From NCBI RefSeq assembly GCF_000972845.2, contig NC_040033.1:610344-674343 (forward strand): a DNA stretch of 64,000 bases. Reading direction: 5' to 3'. This document shows, in pieces, positions 1 through 10,933 of the stretch. The stretch comes from Larimichthys crocea (lineage: Eukaryota > Chordata > Actinopteri > Sciaenidae). Position 1 is the first letter of the stretch. Every line of letters starts with the position of its first letter. The notes below the pieces were generated by a model. That model did no database searches and was not told the DNA's origin. It saw only the letters and a list, made by a program, of their open reading frames with translations. Both the position numbers and the translations under genes were made by a program.

Positions 1-17
1 CAGTTTAACTGATCTCA

Positions 18-671
18 GTTTTTCTATCACGTCAAGTTTCTGAACTATAGGATCCCCGTTTTCTTAAAAAATATGAAAATACTGTACCTAACAGATATGA
101 TTACCAAAGTAACAGTCCAATGATCTTTTTGGGGATACCAAATGCAACTTTTCCCGTGTTCCTTTGGTCCACATCTGTAAACTCTCCACACAATGCTTGC
201 ACACTTTGTGAGGGGCCCATGTCTTGTTGTCTTGATCACAGAGTTTTACTTTAAAATATGTAAAATATGCTTGTTTGACAGATGCACTGGTGTTTGCTTT
301 GCTCTGACTTGAAATGGTGAAACTAGCACAAATACAGCAAAAGGAGTCAGGGTTGTTCAGGCGTTTACGCTGAGAAGTATCAGGAGCAGACAAGATCTGG
401 AACAAAGGAAATATATACCTATGGAAATCAAACACTAAGATCTTTGAAAACTACAAAAACAGCATCAGACCAAACAGAACTTACAGCGGTGTGTCCATGG
501 TGACAAGGTGAAGCTGCACAAATCCTCTTCATTCTACTCTGCCAGCTCTCTGTGTGCAAGTTGCCACGTAGCTGCAGATGAGTCCAGTCGTGATCAGCTG
601 GCAAGTCTTACTACAGATGATCAGTGGAACTTTGCTGATCTGAGGGTAAAAACTTGACGTGCTAGAAAAAC
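18..671. mobile_element. Candidate decayed transposon bounded by 22-bp inverted repeat
   Basis: Positions 18-39 and 650-671 are inverted copies of the same 22-mer (gtttttctatcacgtcaagttt; 21 of 22 match). Between them on the minus strand lies a coding remnant with zinc-binding-like cysteine pairs (separate entry). Inverted ends around a degraded ORF suggest a DNA-transposon or domesticated-element remnant of about 650 bp. I see no clear target-site duplication, and no superfamily can be named. The inverted pair could also be internal to a larger element that extends left of the window. Confidence 0.4.
45..398 (-). pseudogene. Degraded repeat-family ORF with cysteine pairs
   Basis: Read on the minus strand, a frame entered after an acceptor-like sequence (ccttttgttccag type, near 399) encodes residues including LNNPDSFCCIC, WAPHKVCKHCVE, MWTKGTREKL and DCYFG. 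These match, from memory, a conserved cysteine-rich N-terminal block seen in many uncharacterised, repeat-associated proteins of fish and arthropods. The usual stretch between the WTKGTRE region and DCYF appears shortened, and the neighbouring frame continues it, so a small deletion or frameshift is likely. The frame then stops. I regard it as a dead fragment, not a working gene. Its function in intact relatives is not known to me. Confidence 0.45.
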
Positions 672-1370
672 CCAGTGTAATTAATGAGTACGTTAAACAA
701 CGTGCAGCAGCCTGTGAGGTAGAAAATGATGGAGCTGGCCTTAAACATGTAGAAAAGTGTTTAACTGTTCAGTCATGATCGTGTCTGAAGTGAATTGTTT
801 TCCATTACTTTGTGATTTATGTCTCTCCTGAATGTGCTGCCTGATCTGTCGACATGTCGTCCCCGCTGTGAAATATGAACCAAGACAGAGAGAAACTGTG
901 CTGTCCTCGCTGCAGCTGCTTATTTTTGATTCATTGTTGGATCAATAAAACGTCCGTGATATTTCCTGCCGCCCGAGCTGACGCCCTCAGATAACCTCTG
1001 TCCAAAACTATAAAACTTCAGAGGCCGGGACCAGCAAACGTCTGTCCTTATTTCTGAATCAGTTACCTGTCGATCGATCAATCGATCATTGACTCATTGT
1101 TTCTGGTCGAGATGAACTTCACAGGAGTCATCAGTGCCAGCCTGAGCTGGACCAGCTCTGTGGTCTTATCGGGAATAAACGTAACGTTCTGACTTTATTG
1201 TTGACTTTGTAGCACTTCATCCCACAGCGGGACGGGTCCATACTCAGTGATCGTGTTGCTGCCTCGTGACTCATTTCCTTCTCCCTTCTCGCTCTCCCCG
1301 CCAGTCTCCGTGGTGACCATCGACAGCGGCAGCACTCGTCCCGTTGAGTTACCCCACCAGCCCGTGTCAC
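672..1370. other. Region upstream of the LARP4B-like gene, nothing recognised
   Basis: I see no exon, RNA gene or clear repeat family here. A human-like divergent GTPBP4 neighbour, expected upstream of LARP4B, is not recognisable within this stretch. A promoter for the downstream gene may lie here or nearer 1500-2000, but no TATA box or strongly CpG-rich block marks it. Confidence 0.4.
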
Positions 1371-1463
1371 ATGACGTCAGACCAGGATCTTCTGTGTCCT
1401 GCTGATCTACAGGTGCCGTTAACGTTTGGAGCGCTGGGTCCTGGATACTACTGCTACTACCAG
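1371..1463 (+). CDS. larp4b: Candidate alternative first coding exon of the LARP4B-like gene (MTSDQD start)
   Basis: ATG at 1371 opens 31 codons, starting MTSDQDLLCPADLQ and ending GPGYYCYYQ, directly followed by a GTACTG donor at 1464. As I recall it, human LARP4B also begins MTSDQD. The exon ends in phase 0. The PAM2-motif exon at 5522 also starts in phase 0, so splicing 1463 to 5522 gives an open protein that skips the 3.2-kb exon. Splicing to 2070 instead would hit a stop after eight codons of the phase-0 frame, so that product would have to start at the ATG at 2080. The start codon overlaps a CRE-type palindrome (tgacgtca, 1372-1379). This is inferred from sequence only and needs transcript support. 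Confidence 0.45.
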
Positions 1464-1789
1464 GTACTGTGATGTTGATCTTTACTACACACACACACAC
1501 AGTACTTGTGTACCTAAAGTGACATAAGTTCTCAACAATCTGGCGTGGACGAGCTGCAGACGAGGACTGCAGTAGATGTGTGTGTAGAGCAGAGGGGTGA
1601 GGCAGGAGGTCGGAGGAGGGGAGGCAAAGCACAACTGATGTAAGTCAGAGTGAAGTGTGTCCGTGGGAGGGAGAGAGGAGTGAATGGGAAGAAGGGGGAG
1701 GGAGGAGGGGACACTACCGCATTACTGCCCTGTGATTGGTGGCCGCTGGGCCATGTGATGACCTCTCTCAAACTGTAGCCTAACTAGGG

Positions 1790-1791
<2 letters not shown>

Positions 1792-1850
<59 letters not shown>
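1792..1850. repeat. (CA)n microsatellite
   Basis: An uninterrupted CA dinucleotide run of about 59 bp lies upstream of the long LARP4B-like exon. Confidence 0.95.
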
Positions 1851-1853
<3 letters not shown>

Positions 1854-2069
1854 CTGTTGAGTGGCAGGGACATGTGAGCTCCTTCACATTTGCTATTCTG
1901 GGCAGGGGAGGGGGAGTCGGGGTGAAGCCGGGGGGAGCAGAGGGTCTTTTCTCTTTCTGCATGTGGCCGAGCCGTCGTGAGGAGCTGCTCATGATTTTTG
2001 TCTCGTGTTGTGTCGGCTCTCAGTTTGTTTGGCCATAGCAGTCTTGTGTTTTTTTCCTTCCCATTCTAG

Positions 2070-5000
2070 GCCGCAGAAGATGGGGTGCTGCTTTAGTAAG
2101 GAGCTCAACCCCGGCCTGCAGAACGAGACGAGCGGCCTGTTACAGCCCCCGCTCCACGATGGGCTCAGTGAGGTGACAGAGCAGGTCAGGCGACACGCTG
2201 TGGATTTAGCTCAGCATGTGTGCCTGGACGAGGAAGAGAAGAGGCGCGTGGAAGATGGAGCAGAGAGGAAGACTCCGGAAGACGAGGAAACATACGCAGA
2301 ACTGGACCACAAAGTTTGGACGGACGCGGCCGCGGCCAGCACCGCGCGGAGTGAGAAGGATCTTAAACCGGCGAGCACTCCCGAGGAGAAGGGGGCTATT
2401 ATTATCACCAGCAGCACAAACATACATACAAACACGGACACAGAGGCCGGCGTGACACACACTGCCATGCCCAGCTGTGGACCGGCTCCGTATATGGAGC
2501 TGCCCACACAGAGGCCCATCAGGCCGAAGCCTTTAGACAATGCTGCCATCAGGTCTCAGTGGTTCACTGAGCTCTCAGATAAGAAGAAGCAGCACAAACC
2601 GTCCAGCTGTTGGACGGGACCTGCTGGGTTACCCTCTAGTAACTGTGTGGGCAACGTCACAGTGACTAAGGTGTCAGAGGACCAGCTGCCGCTGCCGCCA
2701 CCACCGCCGCCGCTGCCGGACAGCGTGAGGGGTTCCCCCAAAGTTGAGCACAAGGAGAGCGAGGAGGTCGGCGTTGTCACGACACTGTGTCAAGGTTTAG
2801 AGACGAGGACGCGGAGCTTCTACAGCATATGTTCCATTGACGCGGATGACCTTGAACATGACCACGTCAACGGCCAATCCCAAACAGCTGGAGCGACCCA
2901 GTCACTGCACACAGCTGAAGCAGAAACAGCTGCTCTGCCCCGCATAGCGGAGTCTCCGGTCTGCTGCCAATCACCCGCGAAAGCATCCGCCGTCTGTGAC
3001 CAGTCGCGTGTCACAGAACCTAAAATCCCCAGCCAGTCACATGATGAGGAACCAGCTCCAGCTCCATCACATGCTGCTGAACAGCCTGTCACCGTCCTGT
3101 CAGAGACACGTTCAGACAGCTCGCCCTCAGCACAGCAGACCCCCCCACCTCATCCTGCCCTATCTGCAGAGCCTCCGAGCGAGCCGCCGCCCACGTCCAG
3201 CCTTCAGATAAACAGCGAGGAGCCTCAGGCTGAAGATGTGAGTTACCAGACAGTCACACACGACACAGATGAGGCCAAGGGCGACAAGTTGTCGGCGTTA
3301 CACACAGATGAAGACGCACATGTGATGGGGTCAGAGGAGATCACAGTCACAGAGGAGTGTGTGTCCTTGGCGGACCACAGAGCAGCAGAGGGACTCTTCA
3401 GTTCCACGAAGGAAACGGTGGTCGAATTCCAGGATCAGAGCGTGAATTCAGACTTTAACCCTCTGGACGATCATCTGCACCTGTCCAAAGAACAGCACGT
3501 CCAACTTTCACAACCAGCAACTGAAATCCGTGAAGTGGACACTTCCAGCCGGAGCCCCAGTCCTTCAAAGCTCGACGTCAACGTTAAAACTCTGCACGAG
3601 GAGGAGGAGGAGGTCGCTCTGCCTCTGTCTGAGCTGAATGAATCATCCCAGCAGAGCGAGGCCATCCCTGTGATCACCTGCAGAAGTCACGGTAAGGACG
3701 ATGTCGGTCTCAGCAGCACAGCAGAGACGACCCTCACAGAGGTGTCCTCGGTTTCCACCTCCTCAGCTGTGTCATCGCTGCCCATTGACCTGACTGTCGT
3801 CTCCTGCCACAGAGATCCGACACTTCTCTCAGCCGTGAAAAACACATCTCACTGGTGTGACGCCGTCATCTCTGACAAATTAGATGTGAATTCAAACAAT
3901 CCAACATTTGACCTGAGCAGTGTTCTGCCTCTTAGCCAGGATGTCAAACCTCTGTTCACTGAATCTGTTGCCGGGTTTGATGACGGTGACAAACTCGACG
4001 GCCCTGGTGTGAAAGCTGACGGCGTGCTGGTGTCTCTGAAAAACGCCTCAGACGAGCCTTTACAGGACGTCCACACGAGCGGAGATGAAAGACGGACAGA
4101 CAAAACACCCAGACCAGAAACGAACAGCCAACGTGTTGATGTACGTGAGGTCACAGTCGTGTTACCTGAGACGGCTGAAAATACCTCTCACGTAGAGACA
4201 AGTGGTGAAAACTGTGGCATGTTGTCGGAGCTCTGTGACAACTGCACAGCTGTAAATACGAGCATCGCTCCTCACGGCCCCGAGGACCCCGAGAGCAGGA
4301 ACGAAGATTCAAGTCTCGGCCCTCTCACACGGCCTCCTGCTGAGAGTGAGCCTTCTGTTACTACTTCCATCACCTCGCCTTCCTCTTCCTTGTCTCCGTT
4401 CACGTCTTCTGACAAAGGCGAGCACAGTTTTTGTCCGCTGACTGAAGACGATGCTACCAAGGGTGAAATCCAGCAGGAGTGCGAGGACAGAGAAGAGACA
4501 AAAGCTGCACGGGGGACTGAGATTGATCTGTGCCTCGCTGTGCCAGTCAACCATGAATCTGTAGAACAAGCTCCTCAAACGGCCTCTGAACCTCCAGATC
4601 TGTTCACCTGTGTGTCCTCTGACTCTCTGAACACTAAAGTCGAGATCAGCCTGCAGCACGACGCTGTGGACTGTTCACCTCAACCCGGAGAGTCACCAAA
4701 CGAGAGCAGAGTTCACTCAGAGGAAATGAATGAGTCGAAGGAGGAGAACTCTGCACTTGAGAGTGATCTTCCTCCAGGAACTCTCAATATTTCAGCCACT
4801 GAGGCGCCGTCGCAGAGTGTCGAGGTCCATGCTGATACCAGCATCTGTGACTCGTACTTGATTCCTAATGACGCCGGCTGTCCGGATCACAAAGCCTTGG
4901 TTTTGGACCCCGCCGTGATCTCTGTGGACCCAGGTCAGATCGACGTTTATGCCTCAACCCCGTCATACGAGATCCACTTCCTGGGTGACGAGCCGCCGGC

Positions 5001-5328
5001 GACCTCCGAGGAGGGAGAGAGAGAAGGAGGGATGAGGGAGATGGTGTCCGAGCTGCTGGGAGAGGACGCAGACTCCTCTGTCTGCCGCCTCTTTCCCCAG
5101 CCCTGGATCAAGCTGGGTCTGGGGGAGAGCTGCGGAGGTTGGGCCCAGGGCGCTTCTGAGGCCGAGCCCAGCAAGGGCGAGAGCGAGATGGGCGCCGACA
5201 CAGAGCAGATCCCAGCGCTGGTCTCGGAGCTCCAGCCCTCTATGGCTCTGCTGGGAGCTTACCCCTACAGCACTGTGATGCCTCAGGGATCCTGCGTGTG
5301 GGACTGGCACACAGATTGCACTCAGCCT
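2070..5328 (+). other. Giant first coding exon: 1083-residue acidic Ser/Thr-rich region starting MGCCFSKE
   Basis: A polypyrimidine tract ending in tctag (2068-2069) is followed by ATG at 2080, and the frame stays open to a GTAAGT donor at 5329. The product begins MGCCFSKE, a typical N-myristoylation site (Gly2) with adjacent cysteines for palmitoylation, which predicts membrane attachment. It continues as low-complexity, acidic, Ser/Thr/Glu-rich sequence with a polyproline run ([12 protein letters not shown], about residues 202-214) and no recognised fold. The last part, near [21 protein letters not shown] and WDWHTDC, looks more ordered. The exon ends in phase 0 and joins in frame to the PAM2 exon at 5522. 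If the donor is not used, the frame ends 41 codons later at 5449-5451. The same frame runs back to an ATG at 2005, but the acceptor at 2069 makes that part intronic. I do not recognise a named homologue. Confidence 0.7.
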
Positions 5329-8300
5329 GTAAGTGTTCACGCAACATGTGAGGAGTTTGGGTTCAGTCAGAGTAATCAGCTTTATGTTTCATCCCCACAA
5401 GTAAAAAAGACTCAGCGTCCACGACTGGAGTGGAACCTGCCAGCATCTTAAAAACTGTGTTACAAAGATGTTCCATGACAAGGAGTGATTCTTCCCACAG
5501 ATCTGTACATGTCATTTTCAGGGACCTGTTGGTGCTCCTAGCCTTAACCCTGATGCTGAGGTATGGACCAATCCCAACTTTAACTTGGACATCACCGGCG
5601 CCGCCTACCTGCAGCCTCAGCAGCCATGGATTCAGTTCCCCGCCGATCTGACCAATCACGAAGGTAGGCTGGATTTAGATTAAGTCAAATGATCATGTTT
5701 GCCAGAATCTGTTACTCACGACTTATTCTGTGTCGTTGTGTTTGTTTAGGATACATGCCAGAGTTTGAGCTGGAGAGCGCGGGCCTGACTGAGGCCATGG
5801 TCGAGGCAGATCCCGGCGTACTAGAGTACCAGGCGCTGAAGGCCGAAGCTCCTGTAGTTAATGGAGACTCCGGTGACCCAGGTGTCACAGGTATTTTTTT
5901 AACCACTGTAAAATAAACGTAGTTTTCTAAGTTTGTTTGCTCACATGTGGTAATGACTTCCTTTGACTGCAGACGAGATCAGACAACAGCTGAGGACGGT
6001 TTTGGAGTCCTGCCTGGCCAGGTAACAACTCACAACACACCGCAGTCTGTCATGAGATGTTTGGATGAAAGCTTCAACAGTGTTCTATAGTCGTGTTTGG
6101 TCCAACATGTGTCTGTCCACAGGGAGCACCTCGGCAACGACCTGTATCTCAGTTGTCAGATGGACAACGACCAGTATGTTTCCATCCAAACTCTGGCCAG
6201 CCTGGACAAGATCAAGAACATCAGCACAGACCTGGACCTCATCGCCGACATTTTGAAATGTCAGTGTTTATATCGAAACAGCATTGATTGTTTTCATGTG
6301 ACAAATGTGGTTTGTTGTTGTCCTGAGACATTCTCTCCTCTCAATGGCCGACAGCCTTGCCGCTGGTCGAGGTGGCTCCGTGTGGACAGAAGGTCCGGCC
6401 CAGTCAGAGTCGATGTATCGTCATCCTGCGTGAGGTCCCCAGCAGCACACCTCGGGAGGCAAGACCCTGTCTGCAAACTCCTCTCCACTCCTCTCCTCTC
6501 CTCTCCTCTCCTCTCCTCTCCATCTATGTGTCAGTGTGTTTTAACATTATTCATGTTGTGCAGGACGTGGAGGCCCTGTTCGACGGGGACAACCTGCCCG
6601 AGTTCACGAGCTGTGAATTTGTGAACAACGATAACTGGTTCATCACTTTCAAAACGGAAACCGAGGCACAGCAGGTGAATTACATCGCTGGAGTGATGTC
6701 ATCATGATTGAAGCGGTGGCATCATTCAGATAATCACGTGATGTCGCTGTGCTTGTCGTCTTCAGGCTTACAAGTACCTCCGAGAAGAGGTCCGAGTGTT
6801 TCAGGGAAAGCCGATCATGGTGAGGATAAAAGCCAAAACCATGGCGGCCGCTTCCTACGCTCCAAAGAACGGCTACACACCCGCCCAGCTGGACCAGTGT
6901 GGCAACCATTACAACTCCTACTTCCCCCCGAACACCTACCAGCAGCCCTGCCCCGCCCACATGCCGGCACAACAGCTGTATGATTTCACCAACGAGGCGT
7001 GGGCCTCGGCTGTGACAGGATACCAAGATTGTGCCGACGTGAGTCCTTCATATTTCATAAAGGCATCAGACAGAGTAAGAACAGCACTCTGCTGCTGGTC
7101 ATGGCTCCTCGAAGCTCTGGGGTCCCCTCTTGTCCAGTTTTGAGTCTCGTGATGTCATGAGCAGCGTGATTTAACTTTGGTTTCTGTCAGCAGCCTCCAG
7201 CTTTGATGAACGACTTCATGAACGGATTCTCAGCAGCTTCCAACTTCAGGCCTCACAACCCACGCAGGCAGAGGTAGTTACTTATCGCTCAACCTGCATC
7301 TACATTGCTGATGTCACTGAATCCTACACACTGGTTCTTAAAATGATTGTTCTAAGAGAGGAACGTGTTGTACACTTCCTATTTATTCTACGTGTCCTAC
7401 GTGTAACGTCTGAGTCTCAGTGTGATTAATCAGTGTTCGGCATTCATCGTTAATTCCCTCCAGGAGAGGCTCGTGGTGGTCTAACTCTGCCGACCGCTGG
7501 CAGTCCAATCACAATGATTCCTTGCAGTGGTCAGAAAAAGCTGAGCGTGCGTCTTCTCCAACGAAGCCGGGTCGCGGACGGTCACGTGGCAACATGCGGC
7601 GTCAGGGCAGAGGCGGGAGGACGGAGCCCAACAGGCAAGCCGTGTCGTCCGCTCCTGAACTGGGAAGGTAACGAAACATCAGCTGAGTTTGCCGTCACAC
7701 CTGGAGTTTGGAAACATTGTTGCCTGAATTATACTTCATCAGAAAGACGTTGCCGTAGTTACAACCCTGGTTGCTGCAGTGTAGAGTCTGATTTATAGCT
7801 GTAGAGTCTCTGTGAGGAGCAGCACCTACACAAGATTAAAATCTTTAAAAGGTGCACGCATGCAGCACTCACACACTGCCCGCGACCACACGGACACGTT
7901 TGAAATACAGTGGGTGGAGTGACGCTTTAATGCAGATGTATAAATCAGGCTGAGCTGCTCTGATGTGTGTGTGTGTGTGTGACTGCTCTGTGTGTGTGTG
8001 TGACTGCTCTGATGTGTGTGTGTGACTGCTCTGATGTGTGTGTGTGACTGCTCTGATGTGTGTGACTGCTCTGATGTGTGTGACTGCTCTGTGTGTGTGT
8101 GTGGCTGCTCTGTGTGTGTGTGACTGCTCTGTGTGTGTGTGTGTGTGACTGCTCTGTGTGTGTGTGTGACTGCTCTGATGTGTGTGTGTGTGGCTGCTCT
8201 GTGTGTGTGTGTGTGTGTGTGTGTGACTGCTCTGATGTGTGTGTGTGACTGCTCTGTGTGTGTGTGTGACTGCTCTGATGTGTGTGTGTGGCTGCTGTGT

Positions 8301-8554
8301 GTGTGTGTGTGACTGCTCTGATGTGTGTGTGTGACTGCTCTGATGTGTGTGTGTGACTGCTCTGTGTGTGTGTGTGACTGCTCTGATGTGTGTGTGACTG
8401 CTCTGTGTGTGTGTGTGTGGCTGCTCTGCAGGAGAGGAAGTGGCCAGAGGAGGAGAGAGAACCCGAGGTCATGGGACAAGTCTGCTCGAAACAACCATGT
8501 AAGTATCCAGTGAACTAAGTGTTCGTACAGTTCACTTTGTTGGGGCTGTGCACT

Positions 8555-8609
<55 letters not shown>

Positions 8610-9621
8610 CTACTCCCCGTCAGCCGTCTCCTCCTCTTGAGTTCGGGCTGACGAGCTTCCCTCCCCTCCCTCCTGCAAACACCGCCATGGCAACGGTACC
8701 TGCAGCTAACGGCAGTGTCAAGGTAACCGAGTATCTGTGTGTGTGTGTGTGACACACACACCCACACGTTAACAGGTTAGCATTAAAACTCTGACCGTGT
8801 GTGTTAGGCGTGACATTAACATGAACACACGTGTTTTGTTCATCAGAGTGAAGTCCACAGCAGCAGCAGCCCGTCTGCAGCAGAGCCAGCAGAGCCTCAG
8901 GAGCCTCAGCCGCTCGCAGAGCAGTGAGTATCTGGATGAGGATTTACTTCAGCATCAGCTGATCGGCTGAATCCTCGATTCTGATTTCATCTGCAGCCGC
9001 AGCACAAGCTGCTCCTCTGCCTCGCTCTTCAGATGTTTCATACGTGGAAGTTAAGCTGTTTTCCAGTTGTCATGGTGTAGTGAGTTTGTTCTGTTGGTCT
9101 CTGCAGGAATGTGAAGGAGTGTGCAGAGACGAGCAGCGAGGCCAAACCAGCTCAGCTCACACCGGAACCAGTCACAGTAAGACTCGCATGGCAACAGCTT
9201 CACCCGCTTCACTTGTTTCAGCCCGTCCTGTGACATCAGCAGTGTCAGGAAGGACAGCGTGATGCGAGGGGCTGCAGCCTCACTGCCGGAGGCCACGAAA
9301 TCCTAAACACTGGACCTTTAATAATGACGATAATCAGATTTATGTGACACTTCAAATATCGTTTACAGCACAAAGTGAAGACTGATGTTACTCTGTAAAC
9401 TTGTTGCAATGCTGGTTAAGACCTGAGGAGAGCGCTCACTGACCCCACTCTGTGCTCTGATTGGCCAGGAGTCCAAGAGGCTGAGCTACGCCGCGATCTG
9501 CCAGAGAGCATCGACCAATGAGCCGCCGCCGCCGCTGCCCGCTGACAGCACCTCCTCGGGGGCCGAGCACATCCTAACCTACCCGGGCCAAGAGTCCAAA
9601 CACGCTCTGTTGCCGCGGTGA
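2080..9621 (+). CDS. larp4b: La-related protein 4B-like, 15-exon long form
   Basis: LARP4-group proteins bind poly(A) and the PABP MLLE domain and stabilise or promote translation of mRNA in the cytoplasm. Exons read by eye: 2080-5328, 5522-5663, 5750-5890, 5973-6021, 6123-6259, 6355-6458, 6564-6674, 6766-7038, 7191-7273, 7464-7667, 8432-8498, 8609-8722, 8847-8923, 9107-9176, 9469-9621. Together they give 1657 codons plus a TGA at 9619-9621, with every junction in phase. The variant PAM2 motif (SLNPDAEVW, about residues 1090-1098) is followed by the La motif (about 1178-1258), an RRM-like domain (about 1259-1340), an RG/RS-rich stretch, the LTSFPPLP block and the [15 protein letters not shown] block, all in the LARP4/4B order. 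Human LARP4B is about 740 residues; the excess is the first exon here. Acceptors cag|cag at 7190/7193 allow one-residue variation. The B assignment rests on similarity plus adjacency to dip2c. The core gene is certain; the 5' structure is less so. Confidence 0.85.
5522..7038 (+). other. PAM2-like motif, La motif and RRM block of the LARP4B-like gene
   Basis: Exon 5522-5663 opens with [15 protein letters not shown], the LARP4-type PAM2 motif with tryptophan in place of the usual phenylalanine. Exons 5973-6458 encode the La motif, including [18 protein letters not shown] and SLPLVEV. Exons 6564-6674 and 6766-7038 complete the RRM-like domain ([38 protein letters not shown]). The order and spacing match human LARP4/4B. 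Differences from the human consensus, such as CQMDN for SQMDS and VAPCGQK for VDEKGEK, suggest a diverged copy or relaxed constraint. Confidence 0.85.
6459..6563 (+). other. Short GC-AG intron carrying a (CTCCT)n tract
   Basis: The coding frame of the RRM (ending TPRE at 6458) resumes in phase 0 at 6564 with DVEALF, exactly as in human LARP4B. The donor at that junction is gag|GCAAGA, so this is a GC-AG intron of 105 nt. It contains about eight CTCCT pentamers (6482-6521) that may serve as an extended pyrimidine tract. Confidence 0.75.
7962..8425. repeat. TG-rich minisatellite (about 20-25 bp unit) in a LARP4B-like intron
   Basis: About 20 imperfect copies of gactgctctgatgtgtgtgtgt fill most of the intron between exons 7464-7667 and 8432-8498. 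The array ends only a few bases before the acceptor (ctgctctgcag, 8421-8431), whose sequence is itself a repeat unit. Long open frames on either strand here are artefacts of the repeat. Confidence 0.9.
8559..8606. repeat. (GT)n microsatellite forming the acceptor tract of exon 8609-8722
   Basis: A run of about 24 GT units stands directly against the AG at 8607-8608, so the intron has a UG repeat instead of a normal pyrimidine tract. Confidence 0.95.
9250..9324. mobile_element. 3' end of a small dispersed MITE-like repeat (family A)
   Basis: The sequence aaatcctaaacactggacctttaat (9298-9322) matches the terminal sequence of the elements at 10934-11075 and 35338-35547, and the ends near 18663 and 51775. 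It sits in the last LARP4B-like intron. The left boundary is uncertain. Confidence 0.5.
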
Positions 9622-9855
9622 TCATGTTGGTTTGGAGATAAAGACACGTGTTTGTTGTCCAGCTGGTGCCATGAGCTCAAAATGTCTGATTGTTCTGTCC
9701 TAATTCCACGAAGCAGCTGCACATCATCTACAGTTACATTTAGACACAGAGGTGTTACCGTGTGGGGGGTTCTGACTGCTGGCTGGGTCCGGAGGTGACG
9801 GGCCGGTGTGGGTCTGGGCTCGCTAACCACTCAGGATGTTTAAGCAACTTTTGAG

Positions 9856-9886
<31 letters not shown>

Positions 9887-10490
9887 AGGAAGCTGGAAAT
9901 ACTCTGTAAATGTTGATCTGCTGCTTTACGTTTCACGTTTTTATTTCTTGGTTTGTGGTTCAGATCAGTTTCTTGAAGGCCAGGTTCCATTTTGATTTAG
10001 TCTTGTTTTGCTGGTGGCTGATGTTTGACCCCCCCTCACCCACATCTGTGTTATTCTTTGATCTGCAGAGCCTTCATCTGTGGGCACACATGATGTTCTT
10101 CATATTAATCCAGTTTGTTTCTGTTTCAGACGCCTGTAACGAACCTTCAACTTGAAAAGCACTGCATGATTTTTTTTTTAAATTTTCATTTTAGGATTTA
10201 ATTTATGTCATTTTTATTTATGTTATCCTGGGAGTGCTTTGTGTGTTCACGCTTCAGTCTCATCTGTGTGGACAGAGAAGGGTTTCAGTTGATGTCCCCT
10301 CAGTGTGGCGAGGTCCAATGTTCAATGTAGTTTCAAAGAGCCTGAGCTGTGTGAGACCTTGAGGAGTCCGACACTCTTTCTGTTTGAGATCAAAACATTT
10401 TAAATGTGAAACGGCTTGTTACGGAAGGTTGTGGCACACGTTACTTTGTCTGTACAGATGTACATATTATTGAAATATTAAAGAAGTGCC
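9622..10490 (+). other. 3' UTR of the LARP4B-like gene
   Basis: After the TGA there is no conserved frame. A T-run of about 22 (9857-9880) and an AT-rich distal part are present. An ATTAAA hexamer at 10477-10482 follows a TGTACATATTATTG stretch and is the likely poly(A) signal, giving a UTR of about 0.87 kb. Confidence 0.65.
10477..10482 (+). terminator. Likely poly(A) signal ATTAAA of the LARP4B-like gene
   Basis: This is the last good hexamer before the CA-repeat intergenic DNA. GT-rich sequence (ctgctgtgtgtacc, near 10508) follows, as expected for a downstream element. Confidence 0.55.
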
Positions 10491-10933
10491 TTTGAAGTTA
10501 ACTCGGCCTGCTGTGTGTACCCTCACATCCACACACACACACACACACACGCCTCAGCTGTGGTGCCCTCCTCTCACCAGCAGGTGGCAGACGGGTCACA
10601 TCAGAACCGCTGTCGGTCCATTATGAGGCCCGCTGCTTGTTTACAGTGATGATTTGATTCCTGCAGGGCCTAATGAATGTGATGAATAATACTAATGAAA
10701 TACAGAGTCACTGCCACATTAGGCTCGTTCAATCACACCGGACTTAATTAAAGGATCACATTAAGCTGCTGAGGTTCAGTTTCCACGTGCACGTTATAGA
10801 GGGGAAACATCACACTGCAGAAAATCAAAGATGACAGTTTGCAAACACACTGAGCACAAACTTAAACCACAGGAAGCTCCGGCCATCCATATGACCAGGT
10901 GTTGTATAAGTTATGAAATGATTCAGTTTTTAT

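Noticed and set aside
2206..2549. Minus-strand and alternate frames over the large LARP4B-like exon
   Set aside because: They are shadows of a GC-rich coding exon, with no homology or splice sites.
7826..8767. 313-codon minus-strand open frame rich in Thr-His-Ser-Glu
   Set aside because: It is the translation of the TG minisatellite and the neighbouring (GT)n; it has no other content and lies over LARP4B-like exons on the other strand.
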